The position numbers were made by a program, and so were the translations under genes. DNA of 64,000 nt from Polytrichum commune (Eukaryota > Streptophyta > Polytrichopsida > Polytrichales > Polytrichaceae): NCBI GenBank assembly GCA_950295325.1, contig OX485808.1, positions 36,293,180 through 36,357,179 of the forward strand, written 5' to 3'. Each line of letters starts with the position of its first letter. The first letter of the stretch is position 1. Shown piece by piece: positions 35,958 to 48,330 of this stretch. The notes under the pieces are model-generated. The model did no database searches and was not told the origin of the DNA. It saw only the letters and a list, made by a program, of their open reading frames with translations.

Positions 35958-36541
35958 AAAGGGTGAACTTATTGAGTTTGTGGCTGACGCACAAGTATGG
36001 TGGCCTCATATCGTCGCTCATCTAGATCAGACATCTATATTTACGTTGTACATAACAAGGCTAAAGTTTTGAAAAAATCACTACAAGGACATGGGTTATG
36101 TTGAGGTTTGGACTATGTGCTCAAAATACAAACACCATTCTAGGTTGAATTGTTAATGGAATTTGGGAGGGCCGATGTGATCAGTTATAGAGGAAAGGAA
36201 ACTTGACTTCCTATTACTCTTTGCATCTCAACTCCGATCCTAAAACTCGAAATGACAATCTTCACGATTGGCAAGTGGTAATTGCTCAATTGACAATCTT
36301 CAACATATTGGCAAGATGAGACAATTTCCAATATAATCCTCCGATATTCCAAATGGTACGTGGAATGAAAAGTGCATGCAGTATGCCTTACCTTATGCAG
36401 AGAAGCGATTCGGAGAACGGGTTAATATCGTACTTTTGTAATTTTTTTGACAAGACTGAAGCAAACATCTCTACTTAGTCCCTAGTTTGTACATAGTGAT
36501 CTTTGATTGAAGACGCTTAAAATTTTATGGATGAACTCTCA
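35958..36541. other. No gene recognised
   Basis: AT-rich sequence without supported features between the Copia fragment and the MITE. Confidence 0.45.
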
Positions 36542-36549
36542 CATGTGTG

Positions 36550-36891
36550 CTCGGGGGGGTAGTCATTGGTTGGAGTAGCAATATACGTGCGGACAAATGA
36601 TAGGGTATTTTAAAAACATGGGGGCTAAAAATTATAAATGGACTTAAGAGTAATATAGGGTATCAAAAATGGCACTGGACATCTTTAAAGTACTATAGGG
36701 TATGGAATAATAGGTAATTTGAAATTATAAGTAATGCAAGCCATTTTTCTATTAACCCAAAGTAGAAATTTACATAATGATAGCATGTAAAAAAAAGAAG
36801 AGAAATGAAAGTAATACCCCCCTATAAAATAGTGGTTGTTCGCACCTATATCCTTAACTTTTTAACACACTGCCCCCCCCCCCCCCCCGAG
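36550..36891. mobile_element. hAT-like MITE, family A (copy 2)
   Basis: The ends CTCGGGGGGG and CCCCCCGAG match the element at 15,702-16,028. The flanks are identical 8-bp repeats CATGTGTG (36,542-36,549 and 36,892-36,899). Both copies have ACGTGCG near the left end. A C-run of about 16 bases lies at the right end. Confidence 0.8.
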
Positions 36892-36899
36892 CATGTGTG

Positions 36900-39118
36900 G
36901 AAATGTAGGATCTCTCTGTACACAAACTCAGTCACTTTATATTACATAGAAGTGGTCGTTTGTTAAATTGCATAGATGCAGGTCATGAAGCAGGTTGGCT
37001 ATGTTTTTGCTGAATTTGATTGCCATCCATGGTGTTCCATTCTAATGTCTTCTTTTCTGCAACATCTTTCAGGTGGACAAGTTTCAAATAGACAAGGTGA
37101 TTGTGAAGGATAGTCAAACAAGGTGCCATTAAATACATCCAGGGTTACTTTTTTTTCTTGTAAGGTATTGCATGTTGGGGATGATCATTTACATGAAATC
37201 GTGGCCTTTGGTTGATGTAAGGTTTGGAATAATATTCGTAATCCAATGTTAGATTCATTTGTGTGTTGGGTTGAAGGAGTATTGATGAAAGAGAATGTGA
37301 TCTCAACAATAAAAGTAGTTGTAAGAGTGTTCCATCTTGGACTTGGACATTAAGGATGATTGACCATATTGTTGATGCCTTGCATGGGGAAGCTGAAAAT
37401 TCAGTGCAATAGTTTGGTTATTCAAAAATGATATATGTTGATTGTCGTTCCTAGTAACAAATGTTTAACACAAATTGGTGAGGTGAGTCAAAGTTTATGT
37501 GGAGATATTTGTTTATTCATTCCATCTTTTTGGCTTTGGAGAGTTGATGCCATCATTTTGAGTGGAACCCATGAATTTGTTTCTAACCATGTCCAAGATT
37601 GGTCTTGTTATAAATAGGGATTGTAATGGAAGCTAGATTGTTATAAATAGGGATTATAAATGAACGTTGGACTAAAAGTAAATTTGAAAAGATAATTGTT
37701 TGTATTGCAGTTTGAGGTGGATGAGATTATATGAAGGATTAGTACACCACTTTGGAAAATTTCATCTTTCAATTCGTGGAACTCTGAAGCTGCATTCAAC
37801 AATATAACAAAGATCACACATAGGTGTTTGAAAGAGGCCATTATGCAAGAAAGAATTGAAGGTTCATCCCCCTTGACTTAGGTATTTACATCCCCACAAC
37901 ATGTCTCACATGCTCAAAGAACTCGTAAAAGTTGCTTTAGTGTTTTACAATTGCGGTTTTTGAAACTTCCCATTGTGTTGTTGATGACCTGCAATGTTTT
38001 GTTAAACACCCACAATATTAAAAGGTCAATTGTTGATTCCTCTAGAGTTGTTTTGAATGGTTTAATAAAGGAATTTGATTTATATGCTCTTTGTAGTTGT
38101 CAGTCACATTGTTGATAACAAGTTTTATGCTCAAATTTTCTTGTTGGCTATGATTCTCAATGTATTAGGGATAAGAGTGGATTTGTGGTGCTAATGGACA
38201 GTAAATTCTTGTTGAAATTTCACTTCAATTTTGCCACTTCATGTCTTATATTGTTCTCATCTTTTGTCCCTCCAAACTTGAATTTGACAACATTTTGAGT
38301 AGTAAGAAGTATATTGAGGTCATAGTAATTTAATGTGGATATTTTAGAGTTCTAAAATTATTCACATACAAGGAACGAGTCATTAGAGTTTATAAATTTG
38401 AACTTGGAATTTTCATCTCTTATAATTGCGGTGAAGCAATTATAAAGCAATAATTTCAATTTATTTGTCGCACATAACTTTATGCATGTGTTTATATATG
38501 TTTTAGGTCTACAAGACATAGGAAGTAGACTTGAACAATTCTCTACAAGGTTTGAATGGGTGAGGAATTTTATATCGTGTCCACTTAGGAAGAGCTTATT
38601 TGCACCTCATGGTACTCCAACCATATTGGGTGTGCACAATAAGTTGGTATTTGTCTCATGTTGGACGTCATATGAAGTCTATAATAAATTAGTGATACAT
38701 AAAGCAACTAAATTTGCAAGGGATTTAGCATGGTATTCATCTTGGCGTCATTTTTATGTTGTAGACATCAAAGTGTGACAATGCAATGTTATGTATTATA
38801 TATTGCGAACCCAAATTGTCAATAAATGCCATGTGATGAATCATAGTGAAATTCAAGGTTGACATATTAGTTCAATGAACACTATCAAGTCATGTGTTAA
38901 TTTAAGATGTTGATATGCTAGGTGTGTTCCCTATAAAGTATTGTTTGAAAACAACACGACAATGACACCAAGTGGCATCAAGCATAAAAAAAAATCTAGC
39001 AATATCAATGTATACAAATTATGCCAAATGCAAATGTCTTTTCCTTTGTGTGATGTGGCATTGAATTTGTGGATGTGACATGACTCTAATTCTTACCCCT
39101 ATTTTGTTTTGTATGCAG
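36900..39118. other. Upstream region of the kinase-NBS-LRR gene
   Basis: No recognised exon. Three places look like intron ends followed by short open stretches (after CAG at about 37,073, after TTGCAG at about 37,710, after TTTTAG at about 38,506). The longest open frame is 38,482-38,778 (98 codons) without a known domain. They could be eroded or non-coding leader exons. Confidence 0.3.
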
Positions 39119-39121
39119 GAT

Positions 39122-42100
39122 ATGATGGCTAATCAATCCAATATCTTGGGGCTTTGTATACTCAATACTGAGTACATACAACAAATTGTGCATGAGGGGG
39201 GTGCCAAGTTTGCATTGAATGAACGCCAATGCATATGTCTTGCACAAACGCTCAAAAAATTCATCAGTACCATAGAAATTATTTTCTCCCATAAAGATGA
39301 GTTTCTTAACAATTGTGACTTGCTCTTGAAGGAGTTGAATCTAGTTATTGAAAGGGCCAAGTTGTTGATACAAGAGTGTTATGGTGAGAAATGGTGGCAT
39401 GTAGCATTGCTCCAAATCCACAATGAAGAGGCGTTCCAAGACTTGTTCATGGATCTCAAATCTTGTCATGATGATATTTATCGACACTTAATAGGCCAAT
39501 GTGTTGGACGGTTGGACCAAGTTCAAGATGATGTGAGTTTTTCACTAAGCACCATGAGTGAATTGGGAGTTGAAGATCATCGCGTATTGGTGATGCGATT
39601 ACAAGCAACTGTAGAACCCACACATTCATCCTCTAAGAACAAGGTCGCTAGCGAAGAGTCAACAATTGCGGCATACTTGTTGAAAAGATATGACAATCAA
39701 GGAAACTATGTGAATGGTGGACAACATGTGGAGGTTGATGCACGATTGGGTTGGCAAGGCTCAAGCCCACTTGGAGAAGGTGCGTATGGCAATGTAGAGA
39801 AAACAACTTGGTTTGGTTTGCCTTGTGCAAAGAAGGTTCAAGTTTTTGGTGATATGGAAGATGGGGACAAAAGCTTCAAGAAAGAGGTAGGCATACTTGC
39901 AAGCACCAATCATCCAAATGTTGTGAAATTCATATGTTGTGGCCGGAAACCAAAGAAACGCAAATGTTTCATTGCTATGGAGCTTCTAGACACAAGCTTG
40001 GAGGCATTGATGGAGGAGGTATCAAATGGCAGAACAAAAACACCCTTCCCAATTCAAGTAGCTATGGACATCATCTTACAAATCGCAAAGGGCATGAGTT
40101 ATCTACATGGGAAGAAAATTGCACATCGGGATTTAAAACCTGCCAATGTATTGGTGCATAAAATCATGGTGGACGAATTGCACAAGGACAACTATGTGAA
40201 TGTGAAGTTGGCCGACTTTGGGCTTTCAAAAACGGATGCGCATAGCAATATTTCTGAGAATTTAAGCCAAGGTATTGGGACGAGGTTGTATAAAGCACCT
40301 GAGTTATTCCACTACACCAACCAAAAGACAAAGAACACAATGTTTTTGGCAGTGGAAAAAGTGAATGCACATGAAGCTGATGTATACAGTTTTGGTGTGA
40401 TGTGTGCAACTATACTCTCAGGAAACCCACCATTTGAAAGCAATGGTCATGATCTTCCTACAAGGCTAAGGTTAGGTGAGAGGCCATGGGTGCCTGATGA
40501 TTGTCCCAAAGCTTTGGTCTCCTTGATTAACGAATGTTGGTCATTAGACCGAACAAAGAGACCCAAGTTCAAGGAGATTTGCACAACATTAAAAGAATTG
40601 AGAAGTTCCATTTTACGGGGAAATGTTGCACTTAGAAATCAAGAGGTGGAAAATGAAACAACCTTGTTTCAAAGGATTTCAAATTTGCCTCAGGTGGTCA
40701 TGTATTTGTGCAAACGCTTTTGGAGGACACCGAATTTGGAGGGGAGAGAAGCTAATGAGGCCCAACATACAAGTCAAATTCATACCAAGGTATAAATCCT
40801 AACAATATATTAAATGGTTTAGAAATAAGTTCACATCAACTTTCAAATGGGCTAACAAATATAATCAATTTATCTTGTTGTATCCATTTTCATAAAATAT
40901 TGGATCCAAAGACAAATTTGAAATCTTAATAAAAGTAGTGTATTCTTTTAAATGAGATAATCAAGGTACTTTGATAGCATTCATAGAAATCATATTCTTT
41001 TGCATTTATTGTGACTTACGTGTCAAAGCAATATCTAATATCAAATTTTGTATGTATAGGGTTTTCAACTTTTTGCACCATTGTCATGGGCAAACCGAAT
41101 ACTTCCATCACAAGTGCGGTCCACACATTCATTACCGTCACTCCCGGTTCACTTTGTCAATATTGATAAGAAAATCTCAAACGTGTTATTTCAACTAGAA
41201 TCCAATCAAATTCTAGGCATCGTCGGGATGGGTGGAAGTGGAAAGACCACTTTGACAAAGGCCATTCTTCATCATGTGCATCAAGACTTTGAAGCAACAA
41301 GCTTTGTGGCAAATATGAGAGACTCCAAAAACATCTTGGATATACAAAGACAATTGTTGGAGGATCTCAAGTGCAAGAGGCCCATAAAGATCGCAGAAGA
41401 GGGGTTTAAGTACTTACAAGAGATATTTGAGAGAAAAAAAATCTTTGTTGTCTTTGATGATGTTGCCTCTCAAGAACAACTCCACGGGCTAGTTTCATCT
41501 AAGTGGAAGTTTGCTAATGGTAGCAAGATCATTGCCACAAGCCGAAATTGGCAAGACTTGAAAACAACTTGTATCTCACACAATGGAAAGGTGGACATGG
41601 AGTTATTGGACGAAGATGAAGCAAAGGAGCTATTCTACAAGCATGCATTCTTACAACAAGGACCTCAAGGACCGCAATTTGAAAAAGTTGCCAACAAAGT
41701 CATCGAAGCATGTGGTGGTCTGCCTTTGAGTTTGGAAGTATTGGGAAGTTATTTGTGTGGAGTTCAAAGGCTTAGGGTATGGCAACAAGCATTGCGAAGA
41801 TTACAGAGAGGACAATGCATTGGTGGTAGTTGGGACAACGAAAGGATATGGAGAACGTTGAGGATAAGCTACGATAATTTGGATGAAGAAGAGAAAAACA
41901 TGTTTTTGGACATTGCTTGTTTTTTTTGTCGGGATGTTCTCGAGCAAGGGATGGAAGAAGAGAAGGCGTTGAAAATATGGGATTGTGATGATAATAACGC
42001 ACATTCTGCACTTTTGAATCTCATGGACCGAAGTCTTGTGCGAATGGATTCGGATGGGATGTTGACAATGCATGATCATTTACGTGACATGGGACGTATG

Positions 42101-44183
42101 ATAGCATGCAAAGAGCATATTGGAGGACAAAGAATTTGGAATTTGGATGAGTTTGAGCCCACCAAATCTAATGCGAACATGGTAAATGAATATATCCATC
42201 ATTTTTGTCTAGTTTCATAATCATAAAGCGTCCAATGTTGATGAAATTGAGTTTGCACTGATAAGATTCTTTGTACAGAAAATATAAGGGAAATAAATGT
42301 ATATGTTAGAAGGTATTTTAATCAATTCATAGAACATGGAAAACTCTACACTTTTAATGGATTGCCATAAACATTGATTTATGACATGGTTGATGCAGAT
42401 GATACAAAGTGTGGAAGGTCTTCATGTGGCTGGATCACATTGTAATTATGATATGATTACAAGTTTGGATATGGCAAACATAAGGCTCTTGGATATCAAT
42501 GATTGTAAGAATTTGGATTATTTTTACAAAACAATGAAAAGTGCGAGTATATTGAGGTGGATGCGGATAAGCATGAGGTTTAGCCGATATAAAGGAGAAA
42601 AAATCGAAGAGCTGCAACCATCATTTTTCATTCCATTCAAACAATTGTGTGTGTTGGAGATGGAGAGGTTTGTGCATTTGCAACAATTTCCACTTGGGAT
42701 TGGAACCCTTAGGATGTTACAATACCTTACCTTTATTCATTGTAACGCATTGGAATTCATACCGGAGACATTGAGCAATTTGACTTCATTGATGATGTTG
42801 GACCTGCATGGTTGCTCAAGCTTGAAGAAATTACCGGAGACATTGGGGAACTTGACTTCATTGGTGACATTGGACTTGCATGGTTGCTCGAGCTTGAAGG
42901 AATTACCGGAGACATACGGAACCTTGACTTCATTGGTTACATGGAACTTGGGATGGTGCAAGAGCTTGAAGGAAGTACCGGAGACTTTGGGCAAGTTGAC
43001 TTCTTTGATGACATTGTACTTGAATGATTGCTCGAGCTTAAAGGAAATACCGGAGACGTTGGGCAACTTGATTTCATTGGTGACATTGGACTTGGGTGAT
43101 TGCTTCAGTTTGAAGGAAGTACCTGAGACATTGGGCAACTTGACTTCATTGGTGACATTGAAATTGAGTGGTTGCTCGAGCTTGAACGAAGTACCGGAGA
43201 CATTGGGCAACTTGACTTCATTGGTGACATTGGATTTGAGTGGTTGCTCAAGCTTGAAGGAATTACCACAGACATTCGGCAACTTGACTTCAATAGTTAC
43301 ATTGAACTTGCGTTCTTGCTCGAGCTTGAAGAAAGTACCGGAGACATTGGGCAACTTGACTTCATTGGTGACATTATACTTGCACAGTTGCTGGAGCTTG
43401 AAGGAATTACCGGAGACATTTGGCAACTTGACTTCATTGGTGAGATTGTACTTGAGTGGTTGCTGGAGCTTGAAGGAATTACCAGAGACATTCGACAACT
43501 TGACTTCATTGGTGACATTGGTATTGAGTGGTTGCTCGAGCTTGAAGGAATTACCAGAGACATTGGGTACCTTGACTTCATTGGTGACATTGGACTTGCG
43601 TGGTTGCTTGAGCTTGAAGGAAGTACCTGAGACTTTCGGCAACTTGACTTCATTGGTTACATTGAACTTGAGTGATTGCTTGAGTTTGAAGGAAGTACCA
43701 GAGGCATTGGGCAAGTTGACTTCATTGGTGACATTGGATTTGAGTGGTTGCTCGAGCTTGAAGGAAATACCACAGACATTCGGCAACTTGACTTCATTGG
43801 TGACATTGGACTTGCGTGGTTGCTCGAGCTTGAAGGAAGTACCAGAGACATTGGGCAACTTGACTTCATTGGTGGAATTGAGCTTGAGTCGTTGCTGGAG
43901 CTTGAAGGAATTACCAGAGACATTGGGCAACTTGACTTCATTGGTGACATTAGACTTGAGTGGTTGTTTGAGCTTGAAGGAAGTACCGAAGACATTGGGC
44001 AACTTGACTTCATTGGTGACATTGGACTTGACTGATTGCTTGAGTTTGAAGGAAGTACCAGAGACATTGGGCTACTTGACTTCATTGGTGACATTGGACT
44101 TGACTGATTGCTTAATTGAGCTTGAAGGAAATACCAGAGACATTGGGCTACTTGACTTCATTGGTGACATTGGACTTGAGTGA
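39122..44183 (+). CDS. Protein kinase-NB-ARC-LRR resistance-type protein
   Basis: Model: exons 39,122-40,789, 41,060-42,181 and 42,399-44,183, all phase 0 with GT-AG junctions; about 1,524 residues. Residues ~1-130 form a helical N-terminus resembling the four-helix domain of plant MLKL-type proteins. A kinase follows with all key motifs: GEGAYGNV (~217), AKK lysine, HRDLKPANV (~335), DFG (~365), APE (~392). Exon 2 is NB-ARC: GMGGSGKTT P-loop, FVVFDDVAS kinase-2, GSKIIATSR, GGLPLSLEVLGSYL, FLDIACFF and MHD in MHDHLRDMGR. The RNBS-D and MHD forms are TNL-like. Exon 3 holds 19 in-frame 24-residue LRRs (NLTSLVTLDLSGCSSLKE type). Such kinase-NBS-LRR proteins are known from mosses as intracellular immune receptors. 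The frame is altered by a 4-base insertion at ~44,114. An acceptor-like CAG lies just before the start, so an upstream exon is possible. Confidence 0.85.
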
Positions 44184-44700
44184 TTGCTTGAGCTTGAAGG
44201 AGGTACCAAAGACATTGGGCAACTAGACTTCATTGTTGACATTTGAATTGGATGGTTGCTTGGGCTTGATGAAAGTACCGGAGACATTGGGCAACTTGAC
44301 TTCATTGGTGACATTCGCTTTGAGTTGTTACTCAGGCTTGAAAAAAGTCGCCGAGACACTGGGCAACTTGACTTCATTGGTGACATTGGACTTTAGTGGT
44401 TGCTTGAGCTTGAAGGAAGTCCCGGAGACATTGGGCAACTTGACTTCATTAGTGACATTGTCCTTGAGTGGTTGCTCGATCTTGAAGAAAATACCGAGAT
44501 ATTCGGCAACTTGACTTCATTTGTAACGTGGGACTTGAGTGGTTGCTCAAGCTCAAAGGAATTACCGGAGACATTCGGCATCTTGACTTCATTGGTAACG
44601 TTGGTCTTGAGTGATTGCTCGAGCTTGAAGGAATTACCGGAGACATGGGCAACTTGACTTCATTGGTAACATTGTTCTTGAGTTGTTGCCAAGTGGTTTG
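44118..44700 (+). pseudogene. Out-of-frame continuation of the LRR array
   Basis: The 72-bp LRR unit continues for about eight more copies after AATT was inserted at 44,114-44,117 (GATTGCTTAATTGAGC against GATTGCTTGAGC elsewhere in the array). In the shifted frame the text again reads VPETLGNLTSLVTF and VPETLGNLTSLVTLSLSGCS. Further small indels (near 44,500 and 44,645) move the frame again. The ancestral protein therefore probably had about 27 repeats and a different C-terminus. Confidence 0.75.
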
Positions 44701-46358
44701 GACTTTAAATTATCTTCAACACTTTGACATTGAAATAAGAGCATGTCAAAATGAGAATGACTTTGAAGTGGAAATTTGATTGTTGATTATGTTATTGAAT
44801 GGAACTATGTCTTGTGTTAATTTTGATAATGGCCATGAGCATTTAAATAGACAAACTAACTACCAAAAGGGCGAGCAAGATCGATGGTAAAGTCTGAGAT
44901 TCAATGATGATCACCACAAGACTATGGCCATCACCATGTGAGACAATTCACTCAAAGAAAGTGAAGGCTAATTGCCGAGGGAAAAAGACAATAGCCTGGT
45001 GAAGGATGTAGAGTTGATATCCAATAGGCAAGTGATTAATTGAGGACTCATGAGTTTAGTAAAGGCTAATAGTCTATGGCAAAGGGCCAATAGAGTGGAG
45101 ATTGAGAGTGAGTTTGAGTGACGCTAGTGATTGGTAAAGTTAAGTTGCATGAAAAAATACTTGGTAGTTGAAAAGAGTGTGAGATAGAGAAGTGGCGAGA
45201 TTAAGCTATTAGGCAATAATATGAGAGTAAGACGCTTAGCCAGAGAGAGGTAAATGAAGGCAATTAGTCAGGAGGAAGCGATTGCTTATTGAGAGGAGAA
45301 GAAGTCAAGGCGCTCGAGAAAGGCCATAGCTTGCAAAGCAAGGAAATCACCAAGTGTGAAGCAGGAGAGGAATATCCCGATATAGGCACTTAGAAGTTGA
45401 AGAGTCAATGAAGACTAAGAAAGCAATTAGCCTGAGTAAAAGACAAAATGACCTAGGGACTCGATAAGAAAACTAGAGTCGCGAGAGGAAGAACCGGCTA
45501 GGCCATAGGCTTCACATGTGTCTCCACCATGTGAGAAAGAATGCAGAAAGTCAACTCTGAGAGAATATAGCATGGAAGCAACTACTTGACTTTGCTTGGT
45601 ATAAGGCTAATGGTATGAATGCAAGCAATGGACATACTTAGTAGTAGGCTATAAGCTGCAACAGACAATACCATCCTAAGCATGAGAAATTGCTTGATTA
45701 AAGTAAAACTTTACAAAAGGCAATTCAATTTGAGACTAAAGTAGTCTAAGGCTTTAATTAATGAATATAGCCTATTTGTTGATGCATTGATTCTTGTGTA
45801 ATCTTGTGGATAATTGTTGTGAAAAGGTACCAAAGTGCCAAAAATGAAGATGGTGAGTACAGTCTTGGAAGAATGCCCGAATGACTGTAAGTTCAATTAA
45901 GAGGATTTAAATTTGAGAATATTGCAAAGCATAATTCATGACATTTACAGACAATGTGGTATTCAAAGACATTACCCTGGACTTTGTCTTGACAATTTGC
46001 CAAATTATTGAGCTTTACGGCTGATTAGGGGATGGAATTAGAGTAATAGAAGTCCACATGCACCTAGGATGGAAATCACACACGACCAGGAAAACACAAG
46101 AAATCATAAGAGTAGAGATCAAGCTTGATAAAGAAGGAGTGAAGGGATGAAAAGACTCATATTGTCATTCTAATCCTTCATCCAATGTAACATTAACCTT
46201 CATAGACACTAGCTTAGTCTTCCCTATGATCCAGTACCTTGGGTTGTTTTTGTTTGAGTATTTGAGTGATAGCAAAAACCTAATTACAATGACCCATCAT
46301 TTTCGAAGAATCTATGGAATATACCTCAACTCAATAAAGAACAAACCGAAAGATCAAT
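44701..46358. other. No gene recognised
   Basis: The stretch 44,850-45,560 is purine-rich with loosely recurring GGCTAAT/GGCAATTAG words, perhaps a degenerate repeat. No protein domain was seen. Confidence 0.4.
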
Positions 46359-46442
46359 GTGGTACTTTTGGGCCACCCCCTTTCGAGGGAGCCTAAAAGT
46401 ATCACACAAGCCCTTCGGTGAAGGTGGCCTGCATTTGCAGGC
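46359..46442. repeat. Nested hairpins
   Basis: GTGGTACTTTTGGGC (46,359-46,373) pairs with GCCTAAAAGTATCAC (46,391-46,405) with two mismatches. GCCTGCA-TT-TGCAGGC (46,427-46,442) is a perfect second hairpin. The segment could be the structured end of a retroelement; no partner LTR was found. Confidence 0.5.
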
Positions 46443-47639
46443 GCCCAAGCCGAACCCGGATGATAGGTATATAACGTGAGTAGTTAGATTTTTAAGGGAG
46501 ATTAAATATGCGTCGTAGTACCTCCGGAGGTTAGGCCTTAGTTTTTTACTAGTGTGGCTTTAAACTCCACTAACCAATTTCATATCTAGTTCTAACCTTA
46601 ACCTACAACCTATTCTACGCGCAGACGCACCAGCCTTGAAACCAAGGCAATCCTAATTTGTGAATTGGGATGGTTCTGATACACCCAACCGGGTGTGACT
46701 CATACCACCCTAACTCAACGAACGGAATAACGACAATTTGATGGACCATTCAATTCTTCCTATTTCTTTATTTAGTTCTATTTAGTTTTCTAAGCGGGGG
46801 AACTTGGCCTAAGTCCCACCCTTCACACAAATTCCTTCTTAATTACTTACTTTTGTTTGCACGTCCTAACTTACTACATTAACATATTAGGCATCACCCC
46901 TTACCTCGGGTCTCTTGCCAACAAGGGTTTACGATTTATTTTGTATGTTTTGATTGTTAAATGTGTTTACACTGGATAGACCACGAAATGCAACTTAATG
47001 GGACCAGGGTGACGGGCGACCTGTAGGTTCAACCTGTTGCGTAATCTTCATAAATTAGGGCCATTACTCCCAATCTATGGGGCCAACAACATAATAGTGG
47101 ATTCGCGGGTCATTAACCCCACCTTTCCACCAACAACATTCAGAGTGGTCGTGTCGGTGATTAATCCGACTTACCACACACGAAACTTGCTAATAAATGA
47201 AGCTACTACCACAAAACATACCAAGGGCCCCGAAAACAATGGAATTGGGTACTCCCTTGGCGGTCAAGTGGTTAAGCCACTTGACCTTACGAGATAGGTG
47301 AGTGGGTTTAGAGATGCGTACCTTAGCCGTGCTCCCTCCGATCCTAAATGGAAGGCTTAAGGTTAGTTAATTTACCTCAATTTTCCTCGGTTGATTTGGG
47401 CTTGATGTAGGCCGAGCCGCTACCTCCTTCCTTGCTCCACTTTCCGAGCGTCGACCTTGCCTCCTTCTTTGTAACTAGTTTGGTAGTAAGCGTACCTTAG
47501 TTAACAATTAAAATATAAAGTGTTATTCTGCCCTGTAATTTAATCCTAAGCATAATTTTTATACTTAGTGCACCAAATTATCTTTCCAATGATCTAAAAA
47601 TCACTCTAATCGGATAAGAAATGCAAAAGTTATGAGGGT
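46443..47639. other. No gene; perfect 10-bp hairpin inside
   Basis: GGTCAAGTGG (47,262-47,271) and CCACTTGACC (47,277-47,286) flank TTAAG. The local sequence recalls a tRNA D-arm, but no tRNA fold can be completed. Confidence 0.4.
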
Positions 47640-48330
47640 TGGAAGTGTGAGGTCGATTCAACCGACCCTTCCAACCCACCTATCTACCTTCTAACTTCAA
47701 AAATTCATAGCACATTCCTTACTACTTGGATCTAGGCTTTCCTTATACCATTGGAAAGCTATGAACAAGCTCTAACTAGAAAAAATTATGACATCAGCAG
47801 GTTAAGCTAATAGAAATTCAGCGGACTCCTTGTAACACAGCAGTCAATCAAGAAGGCTTAAACTATGTATCTCGCCTTCAACAATTCATATCTAATTCAA
47901 ATCTTAGTCAAATCAAACGTTCTATATGACCCTGGAGAGATATTAAAAAGATGTATTTGATAAAAATATGTGATTAGAAAGGTAAGCCGAAGTGAACCCA
48001 GCAGGTCCTCTGTAATGCAGCAGTCAACCAAAAGTTCTCAAACTATGTGTCCCATCTTGCACAATTCATATCTAATTCAAATCATGCTCAAATCAAATGT
48101 TCTAAGCCATTTTGGAAAGCTACACAAAAGTTCTACTTGGAAAAAAAATAACTTCTTGGAATTAAAATTCCTATTGGGCTCGCAGGTCTGATCCAGCAGC
48201 CGCTACCCACAAGACCACCCAGTTTTTCTACTCCATCTTTGAAAATTCATAACTAATTGTCATCTTAACCAAATCACAAATGGGAAACGGATATGGATAG
48301 CTATAGGAAATCTCTCTAAGAGAAAAATGA
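47640..48330. repeat. Four degenerate ~180-bp tandem copies
   Basis: The word AATTCATA(T/A)CTAATT or its variant recurs at about 47,702, 47,886, 48,066 and 48,243. Each copy also has TTGGAAAGCTA or a relative about 60-65 bp later and AGCAG(T/G)TC words. Such arrays are common in untranslated parts of plant LTR retroelements, but I could not assign this one. Confidence 0.55.

Noticed and set aside
42737..44386. Long minus-strand open frames (up to 421 codons) opposite the LRR exon
   Set aside because: The 72-bp repeat is a multiple of three, so one open unit keeps the frame open on the opposite strand too. The products are low-complexity mirror images without domains.
47240..47310. tRNA-like stretch with GGTCAAGTGGTTAAG
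   Set aside because: The D-arm-like word is part of a perfect 10-bp hairpin. Anticodon and T arms cannot be formed.
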